Shown here one piece after another: positions 1 through 8,876 of a stretch of DNA of 64,000 nt (its first letter is position 1; every line of letters begins with the position of its first letter). The stretch spans positions 1 to 64,000 of the forward strand of contig DAWU01000050.1 of NCBI GenBank assembly GCA_002506105.1, read 5' to 3'. This DNA is from Methanolinea sp. UBA275 (GTDB lineage: Archaea > Halobacteriota > Methanomicrobia > Methanomicrobiales > Methanospirillaceae). Position numbers and translations under genes: made by a program. Under the pieces are notes generated by a model that made no database searches, had not been told where the DNA came from, and saw only the letters and a list, made by a program, of their open reading frames with translations.

Positions 1-137
1 GGGATAAAATGACACCTTACCCTTCCCAAATAATGTGGATAGCTGGGCGATTTTTTTTATCGATCACGGTACGATCATTCAGGCTCTCAGTTGCTCTCCC
101 TTTTAAGAGGGACCATGTATGGACGTCCATCGGTTCG

Positions 138-728
138 TCACGAAAGCCGCTTCAGGTCCTCGATCTTATTGATATTGGTAAATGTCCTGAGTTCCGGGTC
201 GACATCATGGAGGCTTTGGACATCGACATACCTGGTCCGCATCTCCCGGAACATCTTCCTGAGAGAGAGGGATTCATGATGATCCAGATACGTCAGAAGG
301 GGTTCCCGTTTGTACACCGCGTGCAGCGGTTCCATCATATCGGTGTTCCAGCAGGGGATTGCGGCATCATAGTCGTCAAGGAGATCGAAGAGACGGTTGA
401 CGACGGCGGTCGATACACAAGGCATATCACATGCGCAGACAAAGAGCGCATCTCCGCTGGCTGCATTGGCCCCGGCATGAAGACCTCCAATGGGCCCGTA
501 CCCGCGCCTGATGTCAGTGACACACTGCACGCCTTCCAGGTGTGAGAACCGTTCGCACTGGGCAGGATCTTTTGCGACAATGATGATCTCATCCACGGCC
601 TTCTCGAGGGAGTCGATCAGCCTCTCGATGAATGTCCGGCCTCCCATGGTGAAGAAATATTTTTCAAGGCCGTTCACACGCCTTGCTTCTCCACCGACAA
701 GGATCACTGCGGTCTTCTTCATCTCCAT
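138..728 (-). CDS. mobA: Molybdenum cofactor guanylyltransferase, MobA-like
   Basis: A 196-residue nucleotidyltransferase of the MobA family, which transfers GMP to molybdopterin in the cytoplasm. The N-terminal nucleotide loop reads LVGGEARRVNGLEK (about residues 10-24), a degenerate form of the usual LAGGxSxRMGxxK with the lysine kept. GPIGGLHAG (about 78-86) and the metal-binding CDMPCV (about 100-105) follow, as in the family. It stands alone, with no other moco gene beside it; moaA lies 40 kb away in this window. The divergent first loop could mean another NTP substrate, so family is firmer than substrate. Confidence 0.8.
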   Translation of the reverse strand: MEMKKTAVILVGGEARRVNGLEKYFFTMGGRTFIERLIDSLEKAVDEIIIVAKDPAQCERFSHLEGVQCVTDIRRGYGPIGGLHAGANAASGDALFVCACDMPCVSTAVVNRLFDLLDDYDAAIPCWNTDMMEPLHAVYKREPLLTYLDHHESLSLRKMFREMRTRYVDVQSLHDVDPELRTFTNINKIEDLKRLS

Positions 729-913
729 CCCCCGGAAAAAAGGGAAGATGCATGGTCAGGATACACGGGGAATAAACATGGTGCTGCCCTCTGCATATGT
801 CTCCTGATGCTCATTTCTTCAACCGACCCGGTGGTGTTGATAATGCAAGGGGGCTGAAAGACACGTTCAGAAGAACATGATGACATGGGATTTCCGTTCC
901 TGAATTCTGGATT

Positions 914-1363
914 CTATCGGGATAAACCCCTTGCGTTTTTCTGCTCCATGGCAAGAAGGGCTATCTTGATCTCGGGATCGGGGGTAAACCCCCCGGGGCC
1001 ATCCCTGGATACCACCCTGTGGCAGGGTATCACGAGGGGAGTAGGATTTCGTTTCATGGCGAGCCCGACTACCCTTGGAGATGTATCGAGAATCTTTGCG
1101 ATGGTCCCATACGTCTCATTGCTACCATAGGGGATCTCCCTTACTTTCCGGTAGATGGCTGAAAATGGGTATTCGGGATCGAGCGCAATACTTGATACAC
1201 CTTTTAGATCCTCGACATAGCCGGCACAATAGCGCTGGATCTCAAGGGGGACCTGCCCGGGCAGAGGTTCGCGGGAGAACCGGCATGCATGGATGCACCG
1301 CTCCGACCAGTACACATGCACGTGCCAGAGCCTGAACCTGCACGAACCCTCATTCAATGCCAT
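914..1363 (-). CDS. ogt: Methylated-DNA--protein-cysteine methyltransferase
   Basis: A 149-residue O6-alkylguanine-DNA alkyltransferase, a suicide DNA repair protein. The acceptor motif IPCHRVV is present near residue 110, preceded by the helix-turn-helix stretch YGTIAKILDTSPRVVG. The ATG at 1363 was preferred to an upstream ATG at 1423 because it gives normal family length and overlaps the end of the helicase gene by 10 bases, as expected for translational coupling. The N-terminal domain is short and poorly conserved. It probably forms a two-gene DNA repair unit with the helicase. Confidence 0.88.
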   Translation of the reverse strand: MALNEGSCRFRLWHVHVYWSERCIHACRFSREPLPGQVPLEIQRYCAGYVEDLKGVSSIALDPEYPFSAIYRKVREIPYGSNETYGTIAKILDTSPRVVGLAMKRNPTPLVIPCHRVVSRDGPGGFTPDPEIKIALLAMEQKNARGLSR

Positions 1364-3357
1364 GCTCTGACCATTCCTTCGAATTCCTTGATGCTGCATG
1401 CGGTTATCTCCTCCTTCATCCATCCGGGCAGACCATGCATCACCCTCCTTTCAAGGAATCTCTTCTCACCGAGGATGAGCATACCTCTGTCTTCCGGTGT
1501 GCGGAGCACCCTTCCCAGCGCCTGCTGTGCCCGGTTGATCGCGGGCAGGGTATAACAGATGAATTCTCCCTCCTCTCCAAAACGCCTCCGGAAATACTCG
1601 ATGATCATCTTCCTGACCTGGTTGAACGGCGCAAGAGGCAGGCCGATCACCATGGCGCCCCGGAGCAGCTCCCCGCGGTAATCCAAACCTTCGCTCCATT
1701 TCCCTCCGCACACGGCAAGAAGCAGCCCCGATTCCCCGGATTCCGGGAGGGACAGGAACGCGCGGAGGGATTCTTCTGCCTCCCGTGCATCCCTCGGCTC
1801 CACAAAGACTCTCTTCTTCTTCACAGAGAGCGACACCCTGCCCGAGAAATGATCAAGGACCTGGTAGGAGGGAAAGTATATCGCACAATTCCCCGGAAGT
1901 CGTGAAAAGGCTTCGATATAGGACTGGATGAGCGCGAGATTCTTCTCGTTCTGGCGCATGGAAAAGGCTGTCGTGATGTCCTTTGCGCAGAGGATGAGGC
2001 GGTTCTTTTTCGGAAACGCATTGGGAAGCGCGAGCGTTTTTACCGGGAGCGACCCGAAATAGAACTTCGCATAGCTGTCGACAGGGGAAAGGGTGCCTGA
2101 GATGAGCAGGCAGGCGTGATGTGCTGCCGCCATCTCCTGGAGGGATGACCCCGGGTCAATGCTCCTGACCTCAAGAGAGAGAATCCCCTCCTCTTTCCGG
2201 AAGAGCGTAAGATACGAAGCGTCCTGGTAGGACTGCGAGATCTTCTGTATGAAATTCGTGAGGCGTTCAAGTGCGGTCTCCTTAAACTCCCCGGCCCTGA
2301 TATTCTTCTCCCTGATCTTCTCAGAGATCTCAAGCAGGTCATCCAGGATCTCCGACATTTCGCGGTAAAGCGATCCTTTCACCACCATCCTATCGAATAT
2401 CGCCGGATCGAACCAGTCCTCTGTTTCAAAGGAGTTCTCGAGCCCCTCCATGAACTGCGATATCCTGGGAATCACCTGTTGCAGTGCTTCAGCGCCAGGC
2501 CGGATGCGCCTGAGACCGGAGAGTTCGACTCCTGCCTGGAGCAGCGTGTCACGGTTGATCGTCACGCTCTGGGCGGCCGAGATCGCATCGCCGCAATTAT
2601 GCGCTTCGTCGATCAGGAGGATTGTCTCACCGGGATCGAGGTTCAGATTTGCATACAGTGACTCCCTGATATCTTCCGAAAAGACATGCTGGTAATTGAG
2701 GAGGATTACATCCGCCTTCTGGGCGGCGAGGATCATCATCTCGTAGGGGCAAATGCCTGATGCAATCTCCCGGATGGCATGCGGCCAGACGGTCTCTTTT
2801 GTGACCCGGTCGGCCTTGGTCTGGAGTGCTGAAGAGGGGACCATCCGGATGCCTCCCTCGGACTGGACAAAGACCCGGCTCCCGATGAAATGGGGGCATA
2901 AAAGGGGTTTCTGGGGGTCCAGCCGGCGTATCTGCTGCTGTATGTAGGGATCCCGGGAAGGCACGAGCGCTCCCTTTTCCGCCCGCTGCCGCATGAGCGT
3001 GGTGCTGAACCCTTTCACCCCCTCGCACCTGCGGTACACATCGCCATCTCCTCCAAGGAGGCACATCCCCCGCTTCCCGATGAGGTACGCAACCTTCAGG
3101 CCAGGCTTCTTCTCCCTGATGAGTGAGAGCTCCCTGATAAAGGTGTTCAGCTGGCTGACAGTCCGCACCGCCACGAGGATCTTCTTTCCTTCCCGTGCGG
3201 CAAGGAGCGCAGCAAGGACGCTTGACTTTCCGCTCCCTGTGGGGGCGTCGATGAGCCCGATTGCGCCATCCCGTGCACAGGAGAGGCCGAACTCGAGCAT
3301 CTCCTTCTGGTACGGGCGAAAATCCGCGTAGGGAAACCAGTCGTCAAGCGCATCCAT
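1354..3357 (-). CDS. XPD/DinG-like superfamily 2 DNA helicase with Fe-S cluster
   Basis: A 667-residue helicase of the Rad3/XPD/DinG family, an ATP-driven 5'-3' DNA unwinding enzyme. Walker A DAPTGSGKSS lies at about residues 37-46 and the DEAH box at 250-253. Four cysteines at about 99, 111, 154 and 203 fit the family's 4Fe-4S domain, and the late motif ALGRVLRTPEDRG is helicase motif VI. ATG 3357 (MDALDDWF) is chosen over ATG 3369 because a TATA-like element centred near 3390 would put the transcript start around 3364. The alkyltransferase gene overlaps its 3' end, suggesting a joint repair role. Assignment to XPD rather than DinG is uncertain. Confidence 0.88.
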   Translation of the reverse strand: MDALDDWFPYADFRPYQKEMLEFGLSCARDGAIGLIDAPTGSGKSSVLAALLAAREGKKILVAVRTVSQLNTFIRELSLIREKKPGLKVAYLIGKRGMCLLGGDGDVYRRCEGVKGFSTTLMRQRAEKGALVPSRDPYIQQQIRRLDPQKPLLCPHFIGSRVFVQSEGGIRMVPSSALQTKADRVTKETVWPHAIREIASGICPYEMMILAAQKADVILLNYQHVFSEDIRESLYANLNLDPGETILLIDEAHNCGDAISAAQSVTINRDTLLQAGVELSGLRRIRPGAEALQQVIPRISQFMEGLENSFETEDWFDPAIFDRMVVKGSLYREMSEILDDLLEISEKIREKNIRAGEFKETALERLTNFIQKISQSYQDASYLTLFRKEEGILSLEVRSIDPGSSLQEMAAAHHACLLISGTLSPVDSYAKFYFGSLPVKTLALPNAFPKKNRLILCAKDITTAFSMRQNEKNLALIQSYIEAFSRLPGNCAIYFPSYQVLDHFSGRVSLSVKKKRVFVEPRDAREAEESLRAFLSLPESGESGLLLAVCGGKWSEGLDYRGELLRGAMVIGLPLAPFNQVRKMIIEYFRRRFGEEGEFICYTLPAINRAQQALGRVLRTPEDRGMLILGEKRFLERRVMHGLPGWMKEEITACSIKEFEGMVRAWH

Positions 3358-3383
3358 GTGTGTATGCATTGGAGTTCTGACTC

Positions 3384-3395
3384 TTTTTTATTATC
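3384..3395. promoter_or_regulatory. TATA element shared by divergent helicase and purB genes
   Basis: TTTTTTATTATC is the only TATA-like element in the 60 bp between the two start codons. Its centre near 3390 is about 28 bases from the purB ATG at 3418 and 33 bases from the helicase ATG at 3357. Archaeal transcription starts about 25 bases from the TATA centre, so purB would be leaderless and the helicase nearly so. Inferred from spacing only. Confidence 0.45.
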
Positions 3396-3417
3396 GGGCA
3401 GCACCAACCTCTCTCCC

Positions 3418-4767
3418 ATGGCGATCCATCCCATCGAATACCGGTACGGGACCGGGGAAATGCGGGCGGTGTGGGGAGAGGAGCACCGCTTCTCCTGTAT
3501 CGTGCAGGCAGAAGTCGCCCTCGCAAGGGCATCGGCCGAACACGGGTTCATCCCCGACCAGGCTGCCGGGGCAATAGCTGCGGGCGCACACCATGCCACG
3601 CTCTCCAGAGCGAAGGAGATCGAGGAGGAGATCAGTCACGACATGATGGCAATCGTTCGAGCAATCGCCGAGCAGTGCGGGGAGGGTGGGGGATTTGTGC
3701 ACTACGGGGCGACCTCGAATGATATCCTTGATACTGCGACAGGACTGCAGGTCAGGGACGCACTTGTGCTCATCGATGAGAAACTCCGGACACTCCTCGC
3801 AGCACTCCTGAAGAGATCGGAGGAGACGAAGATGCTGGTCTGTGCCGGGCGCACCCACGGGCAGATCGGTGTTCCGACAACCTATGGCCTCCGGTTTGCC
3901 ATCTGGGCAAGCGAGGTTGCCCGGCATATCGAGCGCCTCGCACAGATGACCCCCCGCGTTGCAGTGGGGCAGATGACAGGCGCGGTCGGGACCCAGGCAG
4001 CGCTTGGAGAGAAAGGGATGGAAATCCAGGAGACCATGATGGAGATCCTGGGTCTCACGCCAGTCGATGTCTCCAACCAGGTGATCGCGAGGGACCGTTA
4101 TGCAGAATACTTCATGTTCCTTGCACACGTGGCCACCACGCTTGACAAGATAGGAATAGAACTCCGGACTCTCCAGAGGACAGAAATTGGCGAGGTTGAA
4201 GAGGCATTCGGGTCCCGGCAGGTCGGCTCAAGCACCATGCCGCACAAGAGGAACCCCATCAAGAGCGAACAGGTCTGCGGTCTTGCCCGGGTGGTCAGGT
4301 CAGCGGTCGAACCTGCGCTCCAGAACAACACACTCTGGGACGAGCGCGACCTCACCAACTCCTCCTGCGAGCGGGTACTCTTTCCCGAGGCAAGTATCCT
4401 GACCGATCACATCCTTGCCCTCATGATCAGGGTAATCGAAGGACTCACTCTCAAGCCAGCCAGGATCGCACAAAACCTCTCCATGCTGCAGGGGGTAAAC
4501 ATGGCAGAAGCGGTGATGATCGAACTGACAAGGAAGGGGATGAACAGGCAGGAGGCGCACGAGATCATGCGGACTGCCAGTATGGATGCCCTTGCCCGGG
4601 GAATACCCCTCTCGCACATCCTTTCCGAAGATAAGGGTATACAGCGATATGTAAGCCCAGCAGAGATCCGGGCACTCCTCGATCCCGGACGGTATATCGG
4701 CACCGCCCCTGCGCAGGTCGACAGGGTGATTGCGAAACTGACCCCGCGGTGTTCCCGCGTGAAATAA
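3418..4767 (+). CDS. purB: Adenylosuccinate lyase
   Basis: A 449-residue member of the fumarase/aspartase superfamily. It cleaves SAICAR to AICAR and adenylosuccinate to AMP in purine synthesis. The superfamily signature GSSTMPHKRNPIKSEQ lies at about residues 270-285, and the active-site stretches GATSNDILDTATG and AGRTHGQIGVPT are also present. ATG 3418 (MAIHPIEYRYG) matches the usual N-terminus and sits about 28 bases from a TATA-like element, so the mRNA is probably leaderless. No other purine gene is adjacent. A run of eight T follows the stop. Confidence 0.96.
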   Translation: MAIHPIEYRYGTGEMRAVWGEEHRFSCIVQAEVALARASAEHGFIPDQAAGAIAAGAHHATLSRAKEIEEEISHDMMAIVRAIAEQCGEGGGFVHYGATSNDILDTATGLQVRDALVLIDEKLRTLLAALLKRSEETKMLVCAGRTHGQIGVPTTYGLRFAIWASEVARHIERLAQMTPRVAVGQMTGAVGTQAALGEKGMEIQETMMEILGLTPVDVSNQVIARDRYAEYFMFLAHVATTLDKIGIELRTLQRTEIGEVEEAFGSRQVGSSTMPHKRNPIKSEQVCGLARVVRSAVEPALQNNTLWDERDLTNSSCERVLFPEASILTDHILALMIRVIEGLTLKPARIAQNLSMLQGVNMAEAVMIELTRKGMNRQEAHEIMRTASMDALARGIPLSHILSEDKGIQRYVSPAEIRALLDPGRYIGTAPAQVDRVIAKLTPRCSRVK

Positions 4768-4778
4768 GCCCGCGAGTA

Positions 4779-4786
4779 TTTTTTTT
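4779..4786 (+). terminator. Oligo-T terminator after purB
   Basis: Eight consecutive T on the plus strand begin 11 bases after the purB stop codon, with a GC-rich stretch (CCCGCGAG) just before. Oligo-T runs act as intrinsic terminators in archaea. A second run of six T lies about 25 bases further on. Confidence 0.5.
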
Positions 4787-4992
4787 ACCAGGATTTGATC
4801 ATTTTTTCCACTGCTCTTGCATATGCTCTACAACAAGAAATTATTGAAAACCGGCCTCAAAAACAGAATTGAACAAAGTGTGGCTCGAAGGCGATGTGAA
4901 TTGAGAGTGGATTTACAAAGAGTTACATGACTCACTTGGTGATGCATGCCTACAAAATGAGAAAGGCAGAGCCATTCTCATGCACACAAGAG

Positions 4993-5685
4993 TTATTCTT
5001 CGGGATTACCGGATTCGGTTTTTTCGGGGTGCTTGAAGGTTTCGACCAGGATGATCTCGTCGATCCCGGGTATGAGTTCGAACGCGTCGTGGATGACCCT
5101 GCTCCTCCATAACAGCCAGCGGCGATCATAGGTGATCCCTGCAGGCAGCTGGATGGAAAGGACGCCTGATGCGAGCGATACCTCCATCTCCCGTCCGGCA
5201 TACAGCTGGATCAATCCCTTCATCTGCTCTTCCGCGCTTTCGACTGCACTCTCAATCCGGTAGGTATAGGAGAGTGTTTTCCCTGACAGCGGGTGGTTGA
5301 AATCGACCAGCACGCGGTTGCCGATGACATCCACCACGGTCCCCTCGCCTTTCTCAGGCACCTTGAGGGACATGCCTTTCTTCGGCTTGTCCTTGAATGA
5401 GTTCTTATTGAAGGCTTCGATATGTGCAGGGTCATGCGCACCGAATCCCCTGTCCGGAGTGACTTCCACCTCACCCTCGGTTCCAATCTCTTTCCCTTCG
5501 AGGTCTTCGTCGAGGCCGACGATCACGTGGTGCTTTCCGACGCACACGGTCACGGGGCCATACGTGGCCTCGGGATTGAAGATCTCTGCATCCTTCGCAA
5601 CCTGCTCGTCGGTCGTGTCAAACACCTTTCCGTCGACCTTTCCCGTGTAATTGAGCGTGATAAAATCTCCGGCTTGTATTGCCAT
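4993..5685 (-). CDS. FKBP-type peptidyl-prolyl cis-trans isomerase (SlyD-like)
   Basis: A 230-residue prolyl isomerase and chaperone of the archaeal FKBP/SlyD type. The FKBP core occupies about residues 1-150: FITLNYTGKVDGKVFDTT, then the insert-in-flap region with EGEVEVTPDRGFG and FNHPLSGKTLSYTYRIE. The remaining 80 residues form a C-terminal extension of the kind seen in long archaeal FKBPs. A purine-rich ribosome site (AGGAGAGA) precedes the ATG. It is transcribed away from the CYTH gene. Substrates cannot be inferred. Confidence 0.93.
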   Translation of the reverse strand: MAIQAGDFITLNYTGKVDGKVFDTTDEQVAKDAEIFNPEATYGPVTVCVGKHHVIVGLDEDLEGKEIGTEGEVEVTPDRGFGAHDPAHIEAFNKNSFKDKPKKGMSLKVPEKGEGTVVDVIGNRVLVDFNHPLSGKTLSYTYRIESAVESAEEQMKGLIQLYAGREMEVSLASGVLSIQLPAGITYDRRWLLWRSRVIHDAFELIPGIDEIILVETFKHPEKTESGNPEE

Positions 5686-5998
5686 GGTCTCTCCTGGTAT
5701 TCCCGGCTACCCTTCCGGCTATACTCGATAGATCCATCTGGGTAGAGGTTCTTACTACATTTGCCGGGATAGTCATAAATAATTATTCGATATTCTCACA
5801 CAACCTCGCAGATCAGGGGAGAATGCGATTGTTCAGCTATGCTTCGGCCTTTCACTCAAGGTTCGTTGGATCCTCATGTTCGCATGGTTGTATGCTCGAT
5901 GAGCCCCACGTCCGAAGAGGAGAATACTGTTCAATCAAGGTCCCCATACCAAATCCCACATATTATCATACCTTTGGAGAAGATGAAAAGAGGGAATC

Positions 5999-6550
5999 AT
6001 GCTCGAGATCGAGTTGAAGGCAAGGGTTTCTGATCTCCAGGCGATCAGGGAACGGCTCATCGCGCTCCAGGCGGATCTGGAAGGAAGGGTCCATGAACAT
6101 GACCTGTACCTGAATGCACCCCACCGCGACTTTGCAGAGACTGACGAAGCGCTCAGGATCAGGGATGCCAGCGGGAAGTGCACGGTAACCTACAAAGGGG
6201 CGAAGAGGCGGAATTTTCACCTCAAGGCAAGGGAGGAGTATAACTGCGACGTTGCCTCCGGAAAAACCATGGGGTCCATTTTCGCATCACTCGGATTTCG
6301 CGAGGTAGCCGAGGTGAAAAAGTGGAGAGAGTACTACCACTTCAGGGATGCAACCATCTGCCTTGACCAGGTGGAAGGATTGGGGGAGTTCGTTGAGATC
6401 GAGCTCTCGGACCCGGATTCGGTCGATGATCCTGCGGGGCATGTCGCAATGCTTGCAGAAGAACTTGGTGTGACGGGTGAGCCCATCCTCTCATCCTACC
6501 TTGAACTCCTCCTCTCCGCTCATCCTGTATCAGGGTCCGAGGAAAGGTAA
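5999..6550 (+). CDS. CYTH domain protein, class IV adenylate cyclase CyaB-like
   Basis: A 183-residue triphosphate tunnel enzyme of the CYTH superfamily. The signature ExExK appears at residues 3-7 (MLEIELK), and strands rich in alternating charged residues follow, including LRIRD, TVTYKG, EYNCDV, CLDQVEGLGEFVEIEL. Family members include CyaB cyclases, thiamine triphosphatases and inorganic polyphosphatases. Archaeal members are often named class IV adenylate cyclase, but activity in methanogens is not established. A GAGGGA ribosome site precedes the ATG. Its 3' end converges on the phosphoesterase gene. Confidence 0.85.
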   Translation: MLEIELKARVSDLQAIRERLIALQADLEGRVHEHDLYLNAPHRDFAETDEALRIRDASGKCTVTYKGAKRRNFHLKAREEYNCDVASGKTMGSIFASLGFREVAEVKKWREYYHFRDATICLDQVEGLGEFVEIELSDPDSVDDPAGHVAMLAEELGVTGEPILSSYLELLLSAHPVSGSEER

Positions 6551-6556
6551 ACCACC

Positions 6557-6564
6557 AAAAAAAA
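6557..6564 (-). terminator. Oligo-T terminator for the minus-strand phosphoesterase operon
   Basis: Eight A on the plus strand read as eight T on the minus strand, 28 bases beyond the phosphoesterase stop codon. The run lies in the 41-base gap between convergent genes. Confidence 0.5.
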
Positions 6565-6591
6565 GGATTATCGGAAGCCTTACACTCCTGG

Positions 6592-7245
6592 TTATACCTG
6601 GATCAATTCGATTTTTATGTCCTTGGGTTCGGTTCCGAAGTGAATCATGGCCCCCTGGCCCAGTGCTGCCATGCCGGGGTTCACCACCTTCACACCGTCA
6701 TTCTCCACGATCCCTCTCTGCTCGTGGATGTGGGCGCAGCACACAAGGTCAAAACAGTGCATATGTTTTCTCACGCTGGCACTTCCCACGTGGTTTCCCC
6801 CGGCTTCGTCAAGGAATCCCTGCGGAGGAACATGCGATATCAGCACATTGTGCGTCGCCCTCTCCATTTTTTTGAGGCTTGTCTGGAGGAGATTGTCGAT
6901 CTGCTTGTCTGTCATCTCAAACGGGGTGTTGAAGGGCGTCGGATTGGATCCGCCGATTCCCACGAGGGAGATCTTCCCAAGACTCATGGAAGCACCATGG
7001 AGACAGACGCAGTCCGAATGCTCCAGGGCATCGAGTATCTCGCGGGGATCACAATTCCCGGGCACTGCAAACGTGGGCACGTCAATACGTGAGAAGAGCG
7101 ACTCGACTGCATCCGCAGGGCCCATATTGGTTATGTCGCCAGCGATGAAGATGGCATCCGGGGAGAGATCCAGGAAGGATTCTACCTTCCCGAACTCCCC
7201 ATGAAGGTCTGCCAGCAAAAGAACATCCATCATGTCAATAGTCAT
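6592..7245 (-). CDS. Calcineurin-like metallophosphoesterase
   Basis: A 217-residue metallophosphoesterase with the dinuclear metal motifs in order: ADLHG, AGDITNMG, PGNCDP, ISHVPPQG and CAHIHEQ. This set is typical of archaeal YfcE-like phosphodiesterases of this size. The substrate is unknown. The first residues MTIDMMDVLLLADLHG offer internal starts at 7233 and 7230, and the ATG-ATG pair directly before DVLLLADLHG may be the real one. It lies 12 bases downstream of the radical SAM gene on the same strand and is probably cotranscribed with it. Confidence 0.88.
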   Translation of the reverse strand: MTIDMMDVLLLADLHGEFGKVESFLDLSPDAIFIAGDITNMGPADAVESLFSRIDVPTFAVPGNCDPREILDALEHSDCVCLHGASMSLGKISLVGIGGSNPTPFNTPFEMTDKQIDNLLQTSLKKMERATHNVLISHVPPQGFLDEAGGNHVGSASVRKHMHCFDLVCCAHIHEQRGIVENDGVKVVNPGMAALGQGAMIHFGTEPKDIKIELIQV

Positions 7246-7257
7246 TCGAAGTGGTCT

Positions 7258-8391
7258 TTAAAAAAATCTTCGCGTCGGGTCACCCCACGATCCTGTCACT
7301 CTGCCCGATAACGCGAGCGATCCAAGGAGCCGCTCAACATCAGGCAGGAGGGTGCGCGGAAAAGACCCTTCAAGAGGAGTTCCAGGAAGGGGGATGAAGC
7401 GGTGCAGGTGCACCATGCCGCAGCTGCTGATCCACTCCACAAGCCTTGCCGTCATCCGCTGGTCCTCGTCATTTTCTCCCGGGATCCCCACAATGAAGTC
7501 CACTACCGGGGTCATCCCATACTCTCTGCAGAGTTCCACTGCATGGATCACATGTTCGACAGTATGTCCCCTCCGAAGGGATGCGAGGATCCGGTTGCTC
7601 CCTGACTGGGCGCCAAAGTGAAGACGCGTGTTGTCACAGTAGGTAGTGATAAGGTCAAGCGCTTCTTGTGTCACCCATTCCGGGCGGACTTCGCTCGGGA
7701 ACGTCCCGAAGTAGACGCACTGCCCTTCATGGTGGAGTGAAGAGAGAAGGGCGCGGACCTTTTCGAGGCGGGGATTGATCCCGTCAGATCCGTAGGCCAG
7801 CGCGTTGGGGGTTACGAAACGGGCGTCCCTGAAGCGGCGTGCGAATCTCGTGATAGCTTCGATGCCACGGTGCCGCATCCTGGTGCCACACATCCTGGGA
7901 GTCTGGCAATAGGTGCACCCGAACGGACAGCCCCTGGAGATCTCGATATACCCTTTCATCTTGGAAAAGCAGGGATACGCATCGAGCCTGACACAGGTAT
8001 CAGGAGGGGTATATCCAATCCTCGTTGCCACCCCGGGAGGGAGTGATAGGTTCTCATCAAGGGCACGGAGGAGCGAAGGCAGGATGTGTTCGCCCTCTCC
8101 CACGACAACATAATCCGCAACATTCGCCATCTCTCCGGGACATGCGCTGGCGTGGGGTCCGCCAAGGATTGTCGTGCAGGGAGCATCACGAATCTCCTGG
8201 AGATACTGTAGTGCATTGAGGGAATTAAGGCTGTAACAGGTTACATCCCCGATGGGGGATTTCACCGGATCGAGGATGTAGCCCTCCTGCTCGCAGGCTG
8301 CATACAGCGCCGCATAGGAATTCCGGGACGCGGAAATATATCTCCAGTGCACATCCATGGCGGTGGAAAACCCAGCCCCCGGAAAACCCAC
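7258..8391 (-). CDS. B12-binding/radical SAM protein, MJ_1487 family
   Basis: A 377-residue protein with a Rossmann-like B12-binding N-terminal region (TTILGGPHAS, VVGEGEHILPSLL) followed by a radical SAM core. The Fe-S motif is RGCPFGCTYCQTPR, near residue 155. Later stretches such as CDNTRLHFGAQSGSNRIL and VDFIVGIPGENDEDQ are typical of the methylthiotransferase-like radical SAM group. I recognise it as the methanogen-type MJ_1487 family, whose reaction is unknown. The start could be GTG 8391 or ATG 8358; neither has a strong ribosome site. It precedes the phosphoesterase by 12 bases. Confidence 0.82.
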   Translation of the reverse strand: MGFPGAGFSTAMDVHWRYISASRNSYAALYAACEQEGYILDPVKSPIGDVTCYSLNSLNALQYLQEIRDAPCTTILGGPHASACPGEMANVADYVVVGEGEHILPSLLRALDENLSLPPGVATRIGYTPPDTCVRLDAYPCFSKMKGYIEISRGCPFGCTYCQTPRMCGTRMRHRGIEAITRFARRFRDARFVTPNALAYGSDGINPRLEKVRALLSSLHHEGQCVYFGTFPSEVRPEWVTQEALDLITTYCDNTRLHFGAQSGSNRILASLRRGHTVEHVIHAVELCREYGMTPVVDFIVGIPGENDEDQRMTARLVEWISSCGMVHLHRFIPLPGTPLEGSFPRTLLPDVERLLGSLALSGRVTGSWGDPTRRFF

Positions 8392-8414
8392 ACCCCGGGG
8401 GCACTGTTTCTTAA

Positions 8415-8849
8415 TTATCCGCGAGTGCGATACGGGACGAGCTGGTCGACAACCTTGTAGACACTGCCTGTATTCAGGGTGACCCAGGCCTCGATACGGT
8501 CCGTCTCCTTCGTGCCGTCAAATTTCAGTTCGGCACCCTTCACAGGTTCGAGATGTTTTTCCGTGACCTGTCCGTCAGCCCGGGTAACCCTGATTCTGAT
8601 ATCCTTCACTGCAACCTGGCCTTTACCCCCGGCAAAAGAGACGGGAATCGTCGCATAAATCGGGTCTTTCTCATTGATCTGGATCTCGACAGTCTGCTCC
8701 GGGGGAAGCGTCACGGTCGGGCCGGGGGTCATCCCCCCCTGTGAATTTCCCTGGAACGGTGATCCTGTCCCCCCGGGAGACTGGGTACACCCGGAGATCG
8801 CAACACCTGCGAGGACCAGTGCTACGAAGAGCATGGGAATGTATTTCAT
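8415..8849 (-). CDS. Predicted lipoprotein of unknown function
   Basis: A 144-residue exported protein. The N-terminus has a hydrophobic segment (MLFVALVLAGVAI) ending in the lipobox-like ISGC, so it is probably lipid-anchored at the cell surface with the cysteine near residue 21. A Gly/Pro/Ser/Thr-rich linker follows to about residue 50, then a compact beta-rich domain (VKDIRIRVTRADGQV, TDRIEAWVTLNTGSVYKVV). I do not recognise the domain. It lies in a minus-strand run between a DUF126 gene and the radical SAM gene, with short gaps on both sides. Confidence 0.75.
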   Translation of the reverse strand: MKYIPMLFVALVLAGVAISGCTQSPGGTGSPFQGNSQGGMTPGPTVTLPPEQTVEIQINEKDPIYATIPVSFAGGKGQVAVKDIRIRVTRADGQVTEKHLEPVKGAELKFDGTKETDRIEAWVTLNTGSVYKVVDQLVPYRTRG

Positions 8850-8876
8850 GCGTGAGAATTAGGTGGGCCGGAGTGA

